NCBI GenBank assembly: GCA_000785145.2
Contig: JSZA02000049.1
Location: 1-40,611, forward strand
Origin: Candidatus Thiomargarita nelsonii
Lineage (GTDB): Bacteria; Pseudomonadota; Gammaproteobacteria; Beggiatoales; Beggiatoaceae
Length of the DNA: 40,611 bases
Direction of reading: 5' to 3'
The translations under genes were made by a program, and so were the position numbers. Under the pieces are notes generated by a model. It did no database searches, was not told the DNA's origin, and saw only the letters and a program-made list of their open reading frames with translations. Below are positions 8,124 to 15,669 of this stretch, one piece after another. How positions within the stretch are numbered: the stretch's first letter is position 1; each line of letters opens with the position of its first letter.

Positions 8124-8175
8124 CCGCCAGAAACCACAAGTCGTTATTTTATGTGAAGACCTCATGCATTATCAT
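8113..8175 (+). pseudogene. 5' fragment of ATPase partner gene, possibly TOPRIM-like
   Basis: ATG ATG at 8113-8118 overlaps the end of the ATPase gene. The translation MMSSRQKPQVVILCEDLMHYH resembles the N-terminus of ATPase-associated proteins with a first acidic strand (VVILCED), as in TOPRIM-like nucleases. After HYH the frame continues without interruption into a BtuB barrel, so the rest of the gene is gone. The TOPRIM link is tentative. Confidence 0.5.
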
Positions 8176-8739
8176 CCTAATTTTGGTAATCCTAATCTGA
8201 ATCCTGAAAAATCTCAAAGCGTTGAAATTGGGCTCAGTGCAACGACAACTTGGGGACGTTGGGCAGTTAATAGTTATCAAACGGATGTTGACAATCTCAT
8301 TGCTTATGATGCCAGTGTTTTTGCACCGGGCAATATTAATTCGGCTCAGATTCGTGGCTTAGAAGCCATTTTAGATACGCGCTTGGCTCAATGGGATATA
8401 AATGCTAATCTGACTTTACTTGATCCAAGCAATCAAGATAATGATAAAGTATTGCCGCGTCGTGCTAAAAAAGCCTTGCATATTAGCTTAGATCGTCAAT
8501 TTAAGCCATTCAGTGTTGGTACAAGCTTAGATGCTGTTGGAAAACGCTATGATGATGCCGGTAATAGGCGCGAATTGGATTCCTACATAACAATGGACTT
8601 ACGTGCCAGTTATCAAATAACTAAAGCTTGGCAAGTGCAAGCACGCATCAGCAATTTATTTGATAAAGATTATGAAACGGCGGCTTTTTATAACCAAGCT
8701 GGACGCGATTTTTTTATCACATTGCATTATCAATTTTAG
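8176..8739 (+). pseudogene. btuB: btuB 3' remnant (C-terminal part of B12 receptor barrel)
   Basis: About 187 residues, starting PNFGNPNLNPEKSQSVEIGLS and ending ISNLFDKDYETAAFYNQAGRDFFITLHYQF with the terminal phenylalanine typical of outer-membrane barrels. YDDAGNRRELDSYITMDLRASYQITKAWQ fits BtuB-type TonB-dependent cobalamin receptors better than siderophore receptors. Signal peptide, TonB box, plug and most of the barrel are missing. The 5' end is fused in frame to the partner-gene fragment above, giving a chimeric reading frame 8113-8739. Context with B12 genes supports BtuB. Confidence 0.8.
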
Positions 8740-9148
8740 TGGGCGTTTATATACAATATCGTTGGGGATTGGCGGCATTTTTTAGTATTACTTTTTCGCT
8801 GGATTTTTCAGTCTATATGAGTGGCGAGAATATCTCTTGTTTCACACCGGCTTATGGCTGGCTGGACGCTGGTATGCCAAACAACATGATTTGACTTTCA
8901 GTCATTTATTATTGTTAGGCGGAGCGGTACTTGTGGGCACATTCAGTTGTGAAATATTTTCCAGTGGAGGTTATTACCTTTTCTCTGGTAAATTTGAGCC
9001 TAGCTTGAGTGAATTTGCTGGCCGTTTGGTCCAATATTATCCGTCTTATCTGGGTAGTGCGGCTTTCTATGTGACATTAGCGGCAATGATACATTCCATT
9101 ATTGCTGGGGTACAACGCCTGAATGGGTGGCAATTGAAGGCGCATTAA
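8740..9148 (+). pseudogene. Membrane protein linked to btuB, probably frameshifted
   Basis: Immediately after the btuB stop, one frame reads VGVYIQYRWGLAAFFSITFSLDFSVYM (8740-8820). Another frame then takes over: AGFFSLYEWREYLLFHTGLWLAGRWYAKQH ... LLLLGGAVLVGTFSCEIFSSGGYYLFSGKFEPSLSEFAGRLVQYYPSYLGSAAFYVTLAAMIHSIIAGVQRL, to 9148. The switch near 8790-8800 suggests a frameshift; an in-frame TAG at 8783 blocks a simple upstream start. At least three hydrophobic helices remain. The style (small polytopic protein next to a B12 receptor, the SSGGYY motif) suggests an S-component-like or other vitamin uptake membrane protein, but I cannot assign a family. Confidence 0.55.
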
Positions 9149-9158
9149 ATAATGCTTT

Positions 9159-9184
9159 GTAGGGGCAATCCTTTATGGTTGCCC
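9159..9184. repeat. Half copy of GTAGGGGCAATCC unit
   Basis: Single arm GTAGGGGCAATCCTTTATGG followed by TTGCCC, the core arm of the CAATGCCA MITEs without its partner. Lies between the membrane protein relic and the antitoxin-like gene. Confidence 0.6.
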
Positions 9185-9249
9185 TCTTAAAATAATGGAA
9201 GGGTTTTTATGAATAGTCTTATGAAATGGTACAAATAGAGGAGGACGAT

Positions 9250-9504
9250 ATGCGTGCCGAATATGATTTTAGAGAGGGAGTGCGTGGCAAGCATTACAAA
9301 GCCATGCAGGCTGGTTATACTATCACTATTCACAAAACAGATGGCACAACGATTACTAAGGATGTGATACCAAAAGAAGGTGTGGTTATTATAGAGCCAG
9401 ATATACGAACTTATTTTCCAGATTCTGAATCGGTTAACGCAACCTTACGTGCCTTGATTAAGCTTATCCCTACCAAAACAAATCCGGTAATCATGCAGGG
9501 CTAA
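9250..9504 (+). CDS. Antitoxin-like small protein
   Basis: 84 residues from ATG 9250, chosen because GAGGAGG ends 5 nt upstream; an earlier in-frame ATG at 9226 has no such site. The sequence MRAEYDFREGVRGKHYKAMQAGYTI ... TYFPDSESVNATLRALIKLIP resembles small antitoxins that precede a toxin gene in cyanobacteria and sulfur bacteria: MxAEYDFxxxVRGKHY start and a helix with YFPDSExVNxxLRxLI near the end. Only a stub follows (MKELIGWTTMVLL at 9510), so the toxin gene appears lost at the junction with the btuR fragment. Assignment by resemblance. Confidence 0.6.
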   Translation: MRAEYDFREGVRGKHYKAMQAGYTITIHKTDGTTITKDVIPKEGVVIIEPDIRTYFPDSESVNATLRALIKLIPTKTNPVIMQG

Positions 9505-9550
9505 ATGTGATGAAAGAACTCATTGGCTGGACGACTATGGTTTTATTGTG

Positions 9551-9663
9551 ATGAATGAAGAAAAACAACGCCATCGTCGGCGTATGCAACGACATAAAGC
9601 GGTAGTTGATGCTGCCGTTGCGCGTGCTCCTGAAGAACGTGGCATGGTTTTATGACTGGCAAT
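9551..9663 (+). pseudogene. btuR: 5' fragment of btuR/cobO
   Basis: Starts ATGAATGAAGAAAAACAACG exactly like intact btuR at 10802 and matches it for about 110 bp. There is one mismatch in the first 77 bases, then increasing divergence and small gaps. The frame is broken near TGACTGGCAAT. Lies directly upstream of the inserted yhcG-type gene, with the intact gene on the other side. Confidence 0.88.
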
Positions 9664-9709
9664 TATTTTTATCAAAGCAAGTTGCCCGTCACTTTGAGGA
9701 GTTTGGAAT

Positions 9710-10771
9710 ATGAATGAACCAGTGAATCCACTTTATAGTAATATCCGTCAACTACTTATTTCTGCCCGACAGACCGCCGTTTGCAATGTCAATACCTTAC
9801 AAGTGTTAACCAATTTTGAGATTGGACGCTTGATTGTTGAGCATGAACAAAAGGGTGCTCAACGGGCTAAATATGGCGAACAGATACTGAAAGAACTTTC
9901 CAAACGCCTAACAAGTGAGTTTGGGAGAGGGTTTTCTTGGAGAAATCTCAATCATAAGCGACGTTTCTATCTGGAATATAACGACCGTGTGCAGCAGTAT
10001 GCTAATAGTAGATTGTTACCGGACAATCTGCCAAACATTTTGCAGACACCGTCTGCAAAATCTTATGCGCCATTTCCCTTGAGCTGGTCACATTATGTTT
10101 TTATGATGGGGATTAATAATCAGAATGAGCGGAATTTCTATGAAATAGAATCAATTTCTGGCAACTGGTCTCTACGTGAACTGAAACGTCAAAATAGTTC
10201 TGGTCTTTATGAACGCCTAGCACTGAGCCGCGACAAAGAAAAAGTTAAAGAACTTTCTGCTAGGGGACAACTCATAGAAAAACCAGAAGATATACTCAAA
10301 AATCCTTATGTATTGGAGTTTCTCGGTCTGGATGAAAAAAGTGCCTATTCTGAAAATGATCTTGAAACTGCCATTATCAACAAAATTGAGCATTTTTTAC
10401 TGGAATTAGGTAAAGGTTTTTTATTCGAGGCACGACAAAAACGTTTCACATTTGACGAAGACCATTTTTTTGTCGATCTGGTCTTCTACAACCGCCTTTT
10501 GCGTTGCTATGTCTTGATTGATCTCAAAATAGGTAAACTCACTCACCAAGATCTTGGTCAAATGCAGATGTATGTCAATTATTTCGACCGCTATGTCAAA
10601 CTGGAAGATGAAAACCCAACCATCGGTATTTTGCTTTGCAAACAGAAAAGCGATGCTTTGGTGGAACTGACTTTACCTGAAAAAAGCAATATTTATGCTT
10701 CGCAATACCAACTTTACCTGCCATCAAAAGAAGTCTTGCGCCAAAAATTGATAGAATGGACGCTAGAATGA
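9710..10771 (+). CDS. YhcG-type PDDEXK nuclease (DUF1016)
   Basis: 353 residues. N-terminal helical DUF1016 domain (YSNIRQLLISARQTAVCNVNTLQVLTNFEIGRLIVEHEQ, GEQILKELSKRLTSEFGRGFSWRNLNHKRRFYL). C-terminal PDDEXK nuclease fold with FFVDLVFYNRLLRCYVLIDLKIGKL, whose D...D-x-K pattern is the active site, and DLGQMQMYVNYFDRYV. The family is a DNA nuclease group associated with mobile DNA; the cellular role is not settled. Complete, with GAGGAG about 9 nt before ATG 9710. It sits between a 5' fragment and the intact copy of btuR, so it is cargo of that insertion. Confidence 0.9.
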   Translation: MNEPVNPLYSNIRQLLISARQTAVCNVNTLQVLTNFEIGRLIVEHEQKGAQRAKYGEQILKELSKRLTSEFGRGFSWRNLNHKRRFYLEYNDRVQQYANSRLLPDNLPNILQTPSAKSYAPFPLSWSHYVFMMGINNQNERNFYEIESISGNWSLRELKRQNSSGLYERLALSRDKEKVKELSARGQLIEKPEDILKNPYVLEFLGLDEKSAYSENDLETAIINKIEHFLLELGKGFLFEARQKRFTFDEDHFFVDLVFYNRLLRCYVLIDLKIGKLTHQDLGQMQMYVNYFDRYVKLEDENPTIGILLCKQKSDALVELTLPEKSNIYASQYQLYLPSKEVLRQKLIEWTLE

Positions 10772-10801
10772 ACCAACCCTGAGTTTAATTAAAGGCGCAA
10801 C

Positions 10802-11404
10802 ATGAATGAAGAAAAACAACGCCATCGTCGGCGTATGCAACGACATAAAACGGTAGTTGATGCTGCCGTTGCGCGTGCCACTGAAGAACGTGGCATCATT
10901 ATAGTCCTGACTGGCAATGGTAAAGGCAAATCAAGTTCCGGCTTTGGCATGGTTGCCCGTGCCTTGGGACATGGATTTAAAATTGGAATCGTACAATTTA
11001 TCAAAGGCAGTTTTAGTACCGGAGAAGAAACTTTTTTTCGCCGATTTCCCGAAGAAGTGCAATACCATGTCATGGGCACCGGATTTACTTGGGAAACGCA
11101 AGATAAAGACAAAGATATTGCAGCCGCAGAAGTGACATGGACACAAGCAGAGACTTTATTAAATGATCCTGATATTGCATTGGTACTATTAGATGAACTT
11201 AATATTGTCCTGAAACTCCGTTATTTACCGATTGAGCGAGTATTGGAAACCCTCGCCAAACGTCCACCACAACAACATGTTGTTATTACTGGACGGGCTG
11301 CACCACAAGCCTTGATTGAGGTCGCCGATACCGTCACTGAAATGAACGTAATTAAACATGCTTTTCAGGCTGGAATTAAAGCACAAAAAGGTATTGAACT
11401 TTGA
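10802..11404 (+). CDS. btuR: Cob(I)yrinic acid a,c-diamide adenosyltransferase
   Basis: 200 residues (CobA/CobO/BtuR type). The Walker-like loop GNGKGKSSSGFGMVARALGHG binds ATP. VLLDELNIVLKLRYLP and VVITGRAAPQALIEVADTVTEM are family signatures. It transfers the 5'-deoxyadenosyl group of ATP to the corrinoid cobalt. Start ATG 10802 follows AAAGGCGC. The stop TGA overlaps TTG AGT at 11401, the start of a cbiB fragment, which shows that btuR and cbiB were once coupled by a 4-nt overlap. Confidence 0.95.
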   Translation: MNEEKQRHRRRMQRHKTVVDAAVARATEERGIIIVLTGNGKGKSSSGFGMVARALGHGFKIGIVQFIKGSFSTGEETFFRRFPEEVQYHVMGTGFTWETQDKDKDIAAAEVTWTQAETLLNDPDIALVLLDELNIVLKLRYLPIERVLETLAKRPPQQHVVITGRAAPQALIEVADTVTEMNVIKHAFQAGIKAQKGIEL

Positions 11405-11802
11405 GTACTGGATTGATTTGTATTTTAGCAGTGATACTAGATGCTGCACTGGGAGAACCCCGTCGTTTTCATCCAATAGTCGGATTTGGGCATTGGGCGT
11501 TAGAACAACGCTTAAATACAAGCGCGACAACGAGTGATAAATCAGTCATAGTAGTATTGAATACAACGATACGCAGTGGCGAAACGCCTACAATCGAAAT
11601 AAATATTAATCAAACGGGTCAGATATGTTTACCTAAACAATACCAAGCATTTTATGGTCATCATGTTAAGCTTATTGTACTCTTAGCTAATTCGGCAACG
11701 GAAACAAGAGTTCAATCTTCTTTATTAGATGTTTTGTCAAAATTAGATAATATTGATGCACCTTTTCCAGATATGCGTAATGCTATAAGTAATGAACCAT
11801 AA
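11401..11802 (+). pseudogene. Chimeric frame: cbiB 5' fragment fused to antitoxin-like sequence
   Basis: Positions 11401-11525 match the first ~125 bp of intact cbiB (12151 onward) at about 90 percent, starting TTG where intact cbiB has ATG. The frame (STGLICILAVILDAALGEPRRFHPIVGFGHW) then continues without a stop into unrelated sequence: IEININQTGQICLPKQYQAFYGHHVKLIVLL ... LDVLSKLDNIDAPFPDMRNAI. This second half resembles AbrB-like swapped-hairpin antitoxin regions (GQIxLPKxYxxxYGxxVxLIVL). The end ATAAGTAATGAACCATAA is inside a palindromic element. Whether a fusion protein is made is unknown; translational coupling to btuR makes it possible. Confidence 0.65.
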
Positions 11803-11910
11803 ATTCTCGGATATTTTGGAGTCCAAAGCTTTAGCTTTGGACTGTTGTTTTTTCTCACATCCAAAGCTAAAGCTTTGGATTCCAAAAAACTGGAAAACTT
11901 ATGGTTCAAT
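11791..11910. repeat. 120-bp imperfect palindrome (ATGAACCATAA arms)
   Basis: Arms of about 50 bp: AATGAACCATAA...TTTTGGAGTCCAAAGC and the complement ending GGAAAACTTATGGTTCAAT. The centre is the AGCTTTAGCTTTGGAC palindrome seen at 5070. Resembles a MITE; flanks show no duplication I can defend. Confidence 0.7.
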
Positions 11911-12150
11911 ACTTAGCCATCAAATTCGAAAGTTCTCAAAACGATTGGGTAATTGGCAAGTTTGTGCCTATCAGCCAATTTTTAACACCGCCAATGCCAA
12001 AAAATGTTCAGGTTTATCATTGCGCTTGTTCCATTCCCGTAGTTGATTTTAAAAAAAAATTATGTTATATAATCACATATTTCAATATGGCGTGGCAAAT
12101 TTTATTTTTCAAGGAGACTAAAGGCACTTTGAATCATGCAATGTTTTTTT
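11911..12150. other. Degenerate spacer before cbiB
   Basis: Contains a stretch that translates as RLGNWQVCAYQPIFNTANAKKCSGLSLRLFHSRS before a stop near 12046, possibly a gene relic, with no start and no recognised family. A near RBS (AAGGAGA at 12110-12116) lies 35 nt before cbiB. The segment GGCACTTTGAATC at 12123 weakly recalls the 3' end of btuR. Confidence 0.35.
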
Positions 12151-13041
12151 ATGAGTACCGGATTAATTTGTATTTTAGCAGTGATACTAGATGCTATACT
12201 GGGAGAACCCCGTCGTTTTCATCCATTAATCGGTTTTGGGCATTGGGCAAATTGCTTAGAACAACGCCTAAATACTGGTGCGGGTGAGCGATGGCAAGGA
12301 ATACTGGCAGTCATATTAGCGATATTGCCTTTTATATTATTTGCATGGTTACTCTCTGAAACTTGGATTATCGCCGTCGTGTTACTATATTTTGCCATTG
12401 CCCCACGTAGTTTATCTGAACATGCGTGGGCAGTACAAACAGCCTTAAGACAAAATGATTTAGAACAAGCGCGACAAAAAGTGAGCCTTATCGTAAGCCG
12501 TGATACTAACAACTTAGATGCCCAAGGCGTGACACGCGCCACGATTGAATCCGTATTAGAAAATGGCAACGATGCGATTTTTGCGGCCATATTCTGGTAT
12601 TTATTAGCCGGATTACCCGGATTAGTCTTGTATCGCTTAGCCAACACCTTAGATGCTTTATGGGGCTATCGCAATGCGCGTTTTCAGCACTTTGGTTGGG
12701 CGGCGGCACGGCTAGACGATGCTTTGAATTTGATACCCGCCCGATTAACCGCATTAAGTTATGCCTGTGTCGGTCATTTTGCTACTGCGCTACAGTGTTG
12801 GCTTAAACAAGCGCCCAGTTGGTACAGTCCAAATGCCGGACCCGTCATGGCAGCCGGCGCCGGAGCATTGCAAGTTATTTTAGGAGACTCAGCGCATTAT
12901 CACGGACAGATAAAAAACCGCCCTATTTTGGGAACTGGCAATCCACCCACTGCCAACGATATTGGACGCGCCGTTGCATTAATCCATCGTGCTTTGGTAT
13001 TATGGTTGCTTATTATTATTGTGTTAGCAGCCTGTTTATAA
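12151..13041 (+). CDS. cbiB: Adenosylcobinamide-phosphate synthase
   Basis: 296-residue membrane protein (CbiB / Pseudomonas-type CobD). It begins MSTGLICILAVILDAILGEPRRFHPLIGFGHW, with the family's DxxLGEPRRxHP motif. VSRDTNNLDAQGVTRATIESVLENGNDAIFAAIFWYLLAGLPGLVLYRLANTLDALWGYRN is diagnostic. It condenses aminopropanol phosphate, made by CobD, with adenosylcobyric acid. I start at ATG 12151 because the duplicated 5' fragment at 11401 begins at the same codon. The 3' end is the source of the fragments at 7103 and 15868. Confidence 0.95.
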   Translation: MSTGLICILAVILDAILGEPRRFHPLIGFGHWANCLEQRLNTGAGERWQGILAVILAILPFILFAWLLSETWIIAVVLLYFAIAPRSLSEHAWAVQTALRQNDLEQARQKVSLIVSRDTNNLDAQGVTRATIESVLENGNDAIFAAIFWYLLAGLPGLVLYRLANTLDALWGYRNARFQHFGWAAARLDDALNLIPARLTALSYACVGHFATALQCWLKQAPSWYSPNAGPVMAAGAGALQVILGDSAHYHGQIKNRPILGTGNPPTANDIGRAVALIHRALVLWLLIIIVLAACL

Positions 13042-13059
13042 TTTGACTTGGGAATTATT

Positions 13060-13578
13060 ATGCCATATATACAAGAGATCACACTAATTCTTAATACGAT
13101 TTCGATGCTAATCGTTGGTATATCAGCATACCTGTTAGGAAAGCAAATTTACTCACAAGATCAGTGGAATCGAAAAAAAGTTGCTGAGGAAACATTAACG
13201 CATTTTACATCTGGAAAATTCACTTCATGCTTGGACGAACTCAAGGAACAATATAATTGGAAAATTTTAGGTAAAAATGGGGAAACATATTTAGAAGTTA
13301 TTAAGCGATTAGACAGCAATGACAGAAAGGCGGTCGATCAACTGTTGGTAAACATATTTAGAAACCTTGAAACGGTAGGCATCAAAATGTATCATGGCAT
13401 TTTAGATGAAGACCTTTCGTATGATTATCTATTCTCCGTTTTAACGAATATCGTCCCAAAATGCAAAGGTTTTTTGGCAAAAGTCCGTGAAGAAAGGAAT
13501 GAACCATGTGTTTATGAAAATGCCGAATACTTTGCGAACAAATGGGCGTTAAAAAAGAAAAAAAAGACGTCGCCATAA
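13060..13578 (+). CDS. DUF4760-like single-span membrane protein
   Basis: 172 residues from ATG 13060, 18 nt after cbiB. One N-terminal membrane segment (ILNTISMLIVGISAYLLG, residues about 8-26) is followed by a cytosolic helical domain with W, NIFRNLETVGIKMYHGILDEDLSYDYL and KVREERNEPCVYENAEYFANKW. This is the pattern of DUF4760 proteins, whose function is unknown. The C-terminus is lysine-rich (KKKKKTSP) and the stop is 6 nt before a cobD fragment, so the tail may be altered. Cargo between cbiB and cobD. Confidence 0.65.
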   Translation: MPYIQEITLILNTISMLIVGISAYLLGKQIYSQDQWNRKKVAEETLTHFTSGKFTSCLDELKEQYNWKILGKNGETYLEVIKRLDSNDRKAVDQLLVNIFRNLETVGIKMYHGILDEDLSYDYLFSVLTNIVPKCKGFLAKVREERNEPCVYENAEYFANKWALKKKKKTSP

Positions 13579-13584
13579 TGGAAC

Positions 13585-13640
13585 AGTCAACCGGCATTAA
13601 TCCAAATGGATGGCCGCTACCTTCCCTTTCTCCAAGCGCA
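13585..13640 (+). pseudogene. cobD: Internal 5' fragment of cobD
   Basis: About 55 bp matching codons 25-43 of intact cobD (16729-16783) with four mismatches; begins GTCAACCGGCATTAATCCAA. Followed by AGGAGAATGGGG, a phrase repeated before the gene at 16003 (AGGAGAATGGGGG), suggesting a shared ancestral junction. Confidence 0.8.
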
Positions 13641-13657
13641 GGAGAATGGGGTTGTAA

Positions 13658-13981
13658 ACCGGACATTTTCTGGTTACCTCATACGATTGTCCGTTTGAAG
13701 AGCAATGTGACTTAATCCTATTAAATAAAGATTATAAGCTTATAGCAAAGAAGAGCCTAATACCGTGGAATTATTCATCTTGGAACCTAGATGGACATGA
13801 GTATTTGGGTAATAATCAATTTATCTTTACCTTCAGTAAAGACTATAAATTAAAAGTCAAACTAAATATCGCTCCCACAATAGGCATTTCTCGTTCCCAC
13901 GCTCTGCGTGGGAATGCCTGCATGGACGCTCCGCGTCCGGCAACGAGAATGACAACATGGGAGAATAGGCAGGAGGATTGA
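13658..13981 (+). pseudogene. Gene remnant without a start, running into a REP element
   Basis: Open frame of 107 codons with no start codon: TGHFLVTSYDCPFEEQCDLILLNKDYKLIAKKSLIPWNYSSWNLDGHEYLGNNQFIFTFSKDYKLKVKLN, then repeat-encoded residues from about 13885. The first 75 residues have the composition of a real beta-rich protein. Family not recognised. Truncated at both ends, by the cobD fragment and by the REP element. Confidence 0.45.
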
Positions 13982-14043
13982 CACACACTTGCAGGACGCG
14001 GAGCGTCCGAGCAGGCATTCCTTTGCCTCGCGTGGGAACGAGA
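13887..14043. repeat. REP-like element pair (CTCGTTCCCACGC family)
   Basis: First half CTCGTTCCCACGCTCTGCG ... GGACGCTCCGCGTCCGGCAACGAG; second half inverted, GCAGGACGCGGAGCGTCC ... GCGTGGGAACGAGAA. A spacer, ACATGGGAGAATAGGCAGGAGG, separates them. Other copies are at 1403-1602 (interrupted) and 33211-33330. The GAF regulator starts 33 nt downstream. Confidence 0.8.
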
Positions 14044-14075
14044 AAAAAGGATTGTTTACCAAGCGAATAACTATA

Positions 14076-14972
14076 ATGAAATTATCTGAGTCACAGCTAT
14101 CAGAGAAATTGCTTCTCAATGCGATCACCACAGTACTCTCTCACTACATAACTGAGACCGATCCTTATATTCTATTTAATGGCCTGCTAGACACATTACT
14201 CGAAATAACTAACAGTGAATATGGCTTTATCGGAGAAGTATTTTACTCAGAAGATGACAAGCCATTTGTCAAAAGCTACGCAACAACAAATATTGCATGG
14301 AGTGAAGAGACGAAACGTCTTTACAATGATAATAAACGAAAAGGAATGCTTTTTTCAAGATTGGATTCCCTTTATGGGGCAGTCTTAAAAACAGGACAAT
14401 TAGTCATATCTAATCAACCTGCTACTGATCCTCGTCGTTGTGGTTTACCGCAGGGTCATCCTCCACTTAATACCTTTATCGGGATGCCCTTTTATGGAGG
14501 GGGTAAATTATTAGGAATGGTGGGCATAGCGAACAGAAAGACTGGCTACCAGAGACTTTTAGCTGAATCTTTGCACCCTTTTCTGATCACTTGTGGTAAT
14601 TTAATCCAAGCCTATCAAAATAATATTAAAAACCAGCAAGTTGAAGCGGAATTAGCCAAGTATAAAGAGCGTTTATTGATGCTTAACAAAAGCATATCCT
14701 TGGGATTTGGTTATGAGTTCAATCCACCAACCCTAGTAAAAAATGGTCATTCGGTTTTTATAACAAAAAAAGAGTTAAGACTATTAGAGATATTGGTTAT
14801 TAATCGCAACCATCCTTTCCAAGGCTCATCCATTGAAAAATACGTCTGGGAGGATGTTATAGTGGGAGAATCTTCACTCAGATCACTGGTGCGTCGTCTG
14901 CGTCAAAAGCTACCTGAGCTATCAATTAAAACGGTTTCAGGTGTTGGATACATGCTCGTTATTCCAGATTGA
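14076..14972 (+). CDS. GAF-domain regulator with OmpR-type winged helix
   Basis: 298 residues from ATG 14076; the frame extends upstream only into a REP element. Residues about 10-190 form a GAF domain (LLDTLLEITNSEYGFIGEVFY, GAVLKTGQLVISNQPATDPRRCGLPQGHPPLNTFIGMPFYGGGKLLGMVGIANR). A short coiled coil (QVEAELAKYKERLLMLNK) leads to a C-terminal OmpR/PhoB winged helix (FITKKELRLLEILVINRN ... VGESSLRSLVRRLRQKLPELSIKTVSGVGYMLV). No receiver domain, so the GAF domain replaces phosphorylation as the input. A truncated hemoglobin gene follows with four 11-bp direct repeats in between, suggesting that this protein controls it. Ligand unknown; NO, oxygen or another small molecule is inference. Confidence 0.85.
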   Translation: MKLSESQLSEKLLLNAITTVLSHYITETDPYILFNGLLDTLLEITNSEYGFIGEVFYSEDDKPFVKSYATTNIAWSEETKRLYNDNKRKGMLFSRLDSLYGAVLKTGQLVISNQPATDPRRCGLPQGHPPLNTFIGMPFYGGGKLLGMVGIANRKTGYQRLLAESLHPFLITCGNLIQAYQNNIKNQQVEAELAKYKERLLMLNKSISLGFGYEFNPPTLVKNGHSVFITKKELRLLEILVINRNHPFQGSSIEKYVWEDVIVGESSLRSLVRRLRQKLPELSIKTVSGVGYMLVIPD

Positions 14973-14976
14973 TTTG

Positions 14977-15020
14977 TCACAAAAATATCACAAAAAAACC
15001 ACGTCTAAATCACAACAAGT
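14977..15020 (+). promoter_or_regulatory. Four 11-bp direct repeats: predicted operator of the globin gene
   Basis: TCACAA occurs at 14977, 14988 and 15010, and the degenerate CCACGT at 14999, giving an unbroken 11-bp period over 44 bp. OmpR/PhoB-type winged helices bind head-to-tail direct repeats with 11-bp spacing. A -10-like TATAGT at 15035-15040 follows by 14 bp and there is no good -35, as in PhoB-activated promoters. Predicted binding site for the regulator encoded just upstream. Confidence 0.6.
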
Positions 15021-15034
15021 ATTGCTTAAACGTT

Positions 15035-15040
15035 TATAGT
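15035..15040 (+). promoter_or_regulatory. Putative -10 box of the truncated hemoglobin gene
   Basis: TATAGT, 37 nt before the globin start, with the 11-bp repeat array occupying the -35 position. Transcription would start near 15047. Confidence 0.4.
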
Positions 15041-15077
15041 TGCCTCTCGATTTTGACGTATTTATTTGGAGATGATG

Positions 15078-15449
15078 ATGAGTGAACAAAATACATTATA
15101 TGACCGACTGGGTGGCTATGACGCAATTGCCGCTGTCGTCAACAATCTGTTACCCCGTTTGATGTCAGATTCACAACTGGGGCGATTCTGGGAAAACCGA
15201 GGAGATGATGGAATTGCACGAGAAAAACAACTACTGATTGATTTTCTATGTGCCAATGCTGGCGGCGCAGTGCTTTATACGGGCAGGGATAACAGTACCT
15301 CCCATCGTGGCATGGGTATTAGTGAACAAGACTGGACCTGTTTTATCAGTCATTTAAAAGATACATTGAACCACTTTCAAGTGCCTGATTCTGAAAAGGG
15401 CGACGTGTTAACTTTTATCGAAAGCACTAAGGTTGATATTGTGGAGTAG
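15078..15449 (+). CDS. Group I truncated hemoglobin
   Basis: 123 residues from the third of three consecutive ATGs (15072, 15075, 15078), which has the best distance to TTGGAG at 15066-15071. LYDRLGGYDAIAAVVNNLLPRLMSD is the typical start, GRDNSTSHRGMGISEQDW contains the proximal heme histidine (SHRGMGI), and the length fits the 2-over-2 globin fold. Such globins bind O2 and NO; NO dioxygenation is a known role of group I members. Directly downstream of the GAF-winged-helix gene. The cell would live at oxic-anoxic or nitrate-rich interfaces if it is a sulfur bacterium, which fits but is inference. Confidence 0.88.
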   Translation: MSEQNTLYDRLGGYDAIAAVVNNLLPRLMSDSQLGRFWENRGDDGIAREKQLLIDFLCANAGGAVLYTGRDNSTSHRGMGISEQDWTCFISHLKDTLNHFQVPDSEKGDVLTFIESTKVDIVE

Positions 15450-15484
15450 TTACCCCAGTCCAAGATAAAATGTTCTGAGCAAGC

Positions 15485-15550
15485 GTAGGGTGCGTCCCAC
15501 GCACCAATTGACCCCGCTACCTAATAAGCGGTGCGTAGGACGCACCCTAC
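15485..15550. repeat. GTAGGGTGCGTCC palindrome
   Basis: Arms GTAGGGTGCGTCCCACGCACC and GGTGCGTAGGACGCACCCTAC with a 24-bp loop. The right outer arm overlaps the 11-bp target duplication of the MITE that follows. Could terminate globin transcription. Same family as 4814-4880, 27427-27628 and 40365-40450. Confidence 0.8.
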
Positions 15551-15669
15551 ACTTCAATGCCACCTTCGTTAAGGGCAACCATAAAGGATTGCCCCTACAT
15601 AATATAACGGTTTGTAGGGGCAATCCTTTATGGTTGCCCTCTTAACTTAATGGCATTGACCCTACACTT
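15544..15669. mobile_element. CAATGCCA MITE with 11-bp target duplication
   Basis: Element 15555-15658 (104 bp) begins CAATGCCACCTTCGTTAAGG and ends CTTAACTTAATGGCATTG, so its two ends come from the two arm subtypes. ACCCTACACTT is repeated exactly at 15544-15554 and 15659-15669. Inner GGGCAACC...GGTTGCCC palindrome as in the copy at 5962. Confidence 0.92.

Noticed and set aside
11901..12287. 128-codon frame overlapping the cbiB start
   Set aside because: Begins in a palindrome arm and reads out of frame into cbiB; no domain.
12219..12754. Minus-strand frames opposite cbiB
   Set aside because: Shadows of cbiB; composition unlike protein and no ribosome binding site.
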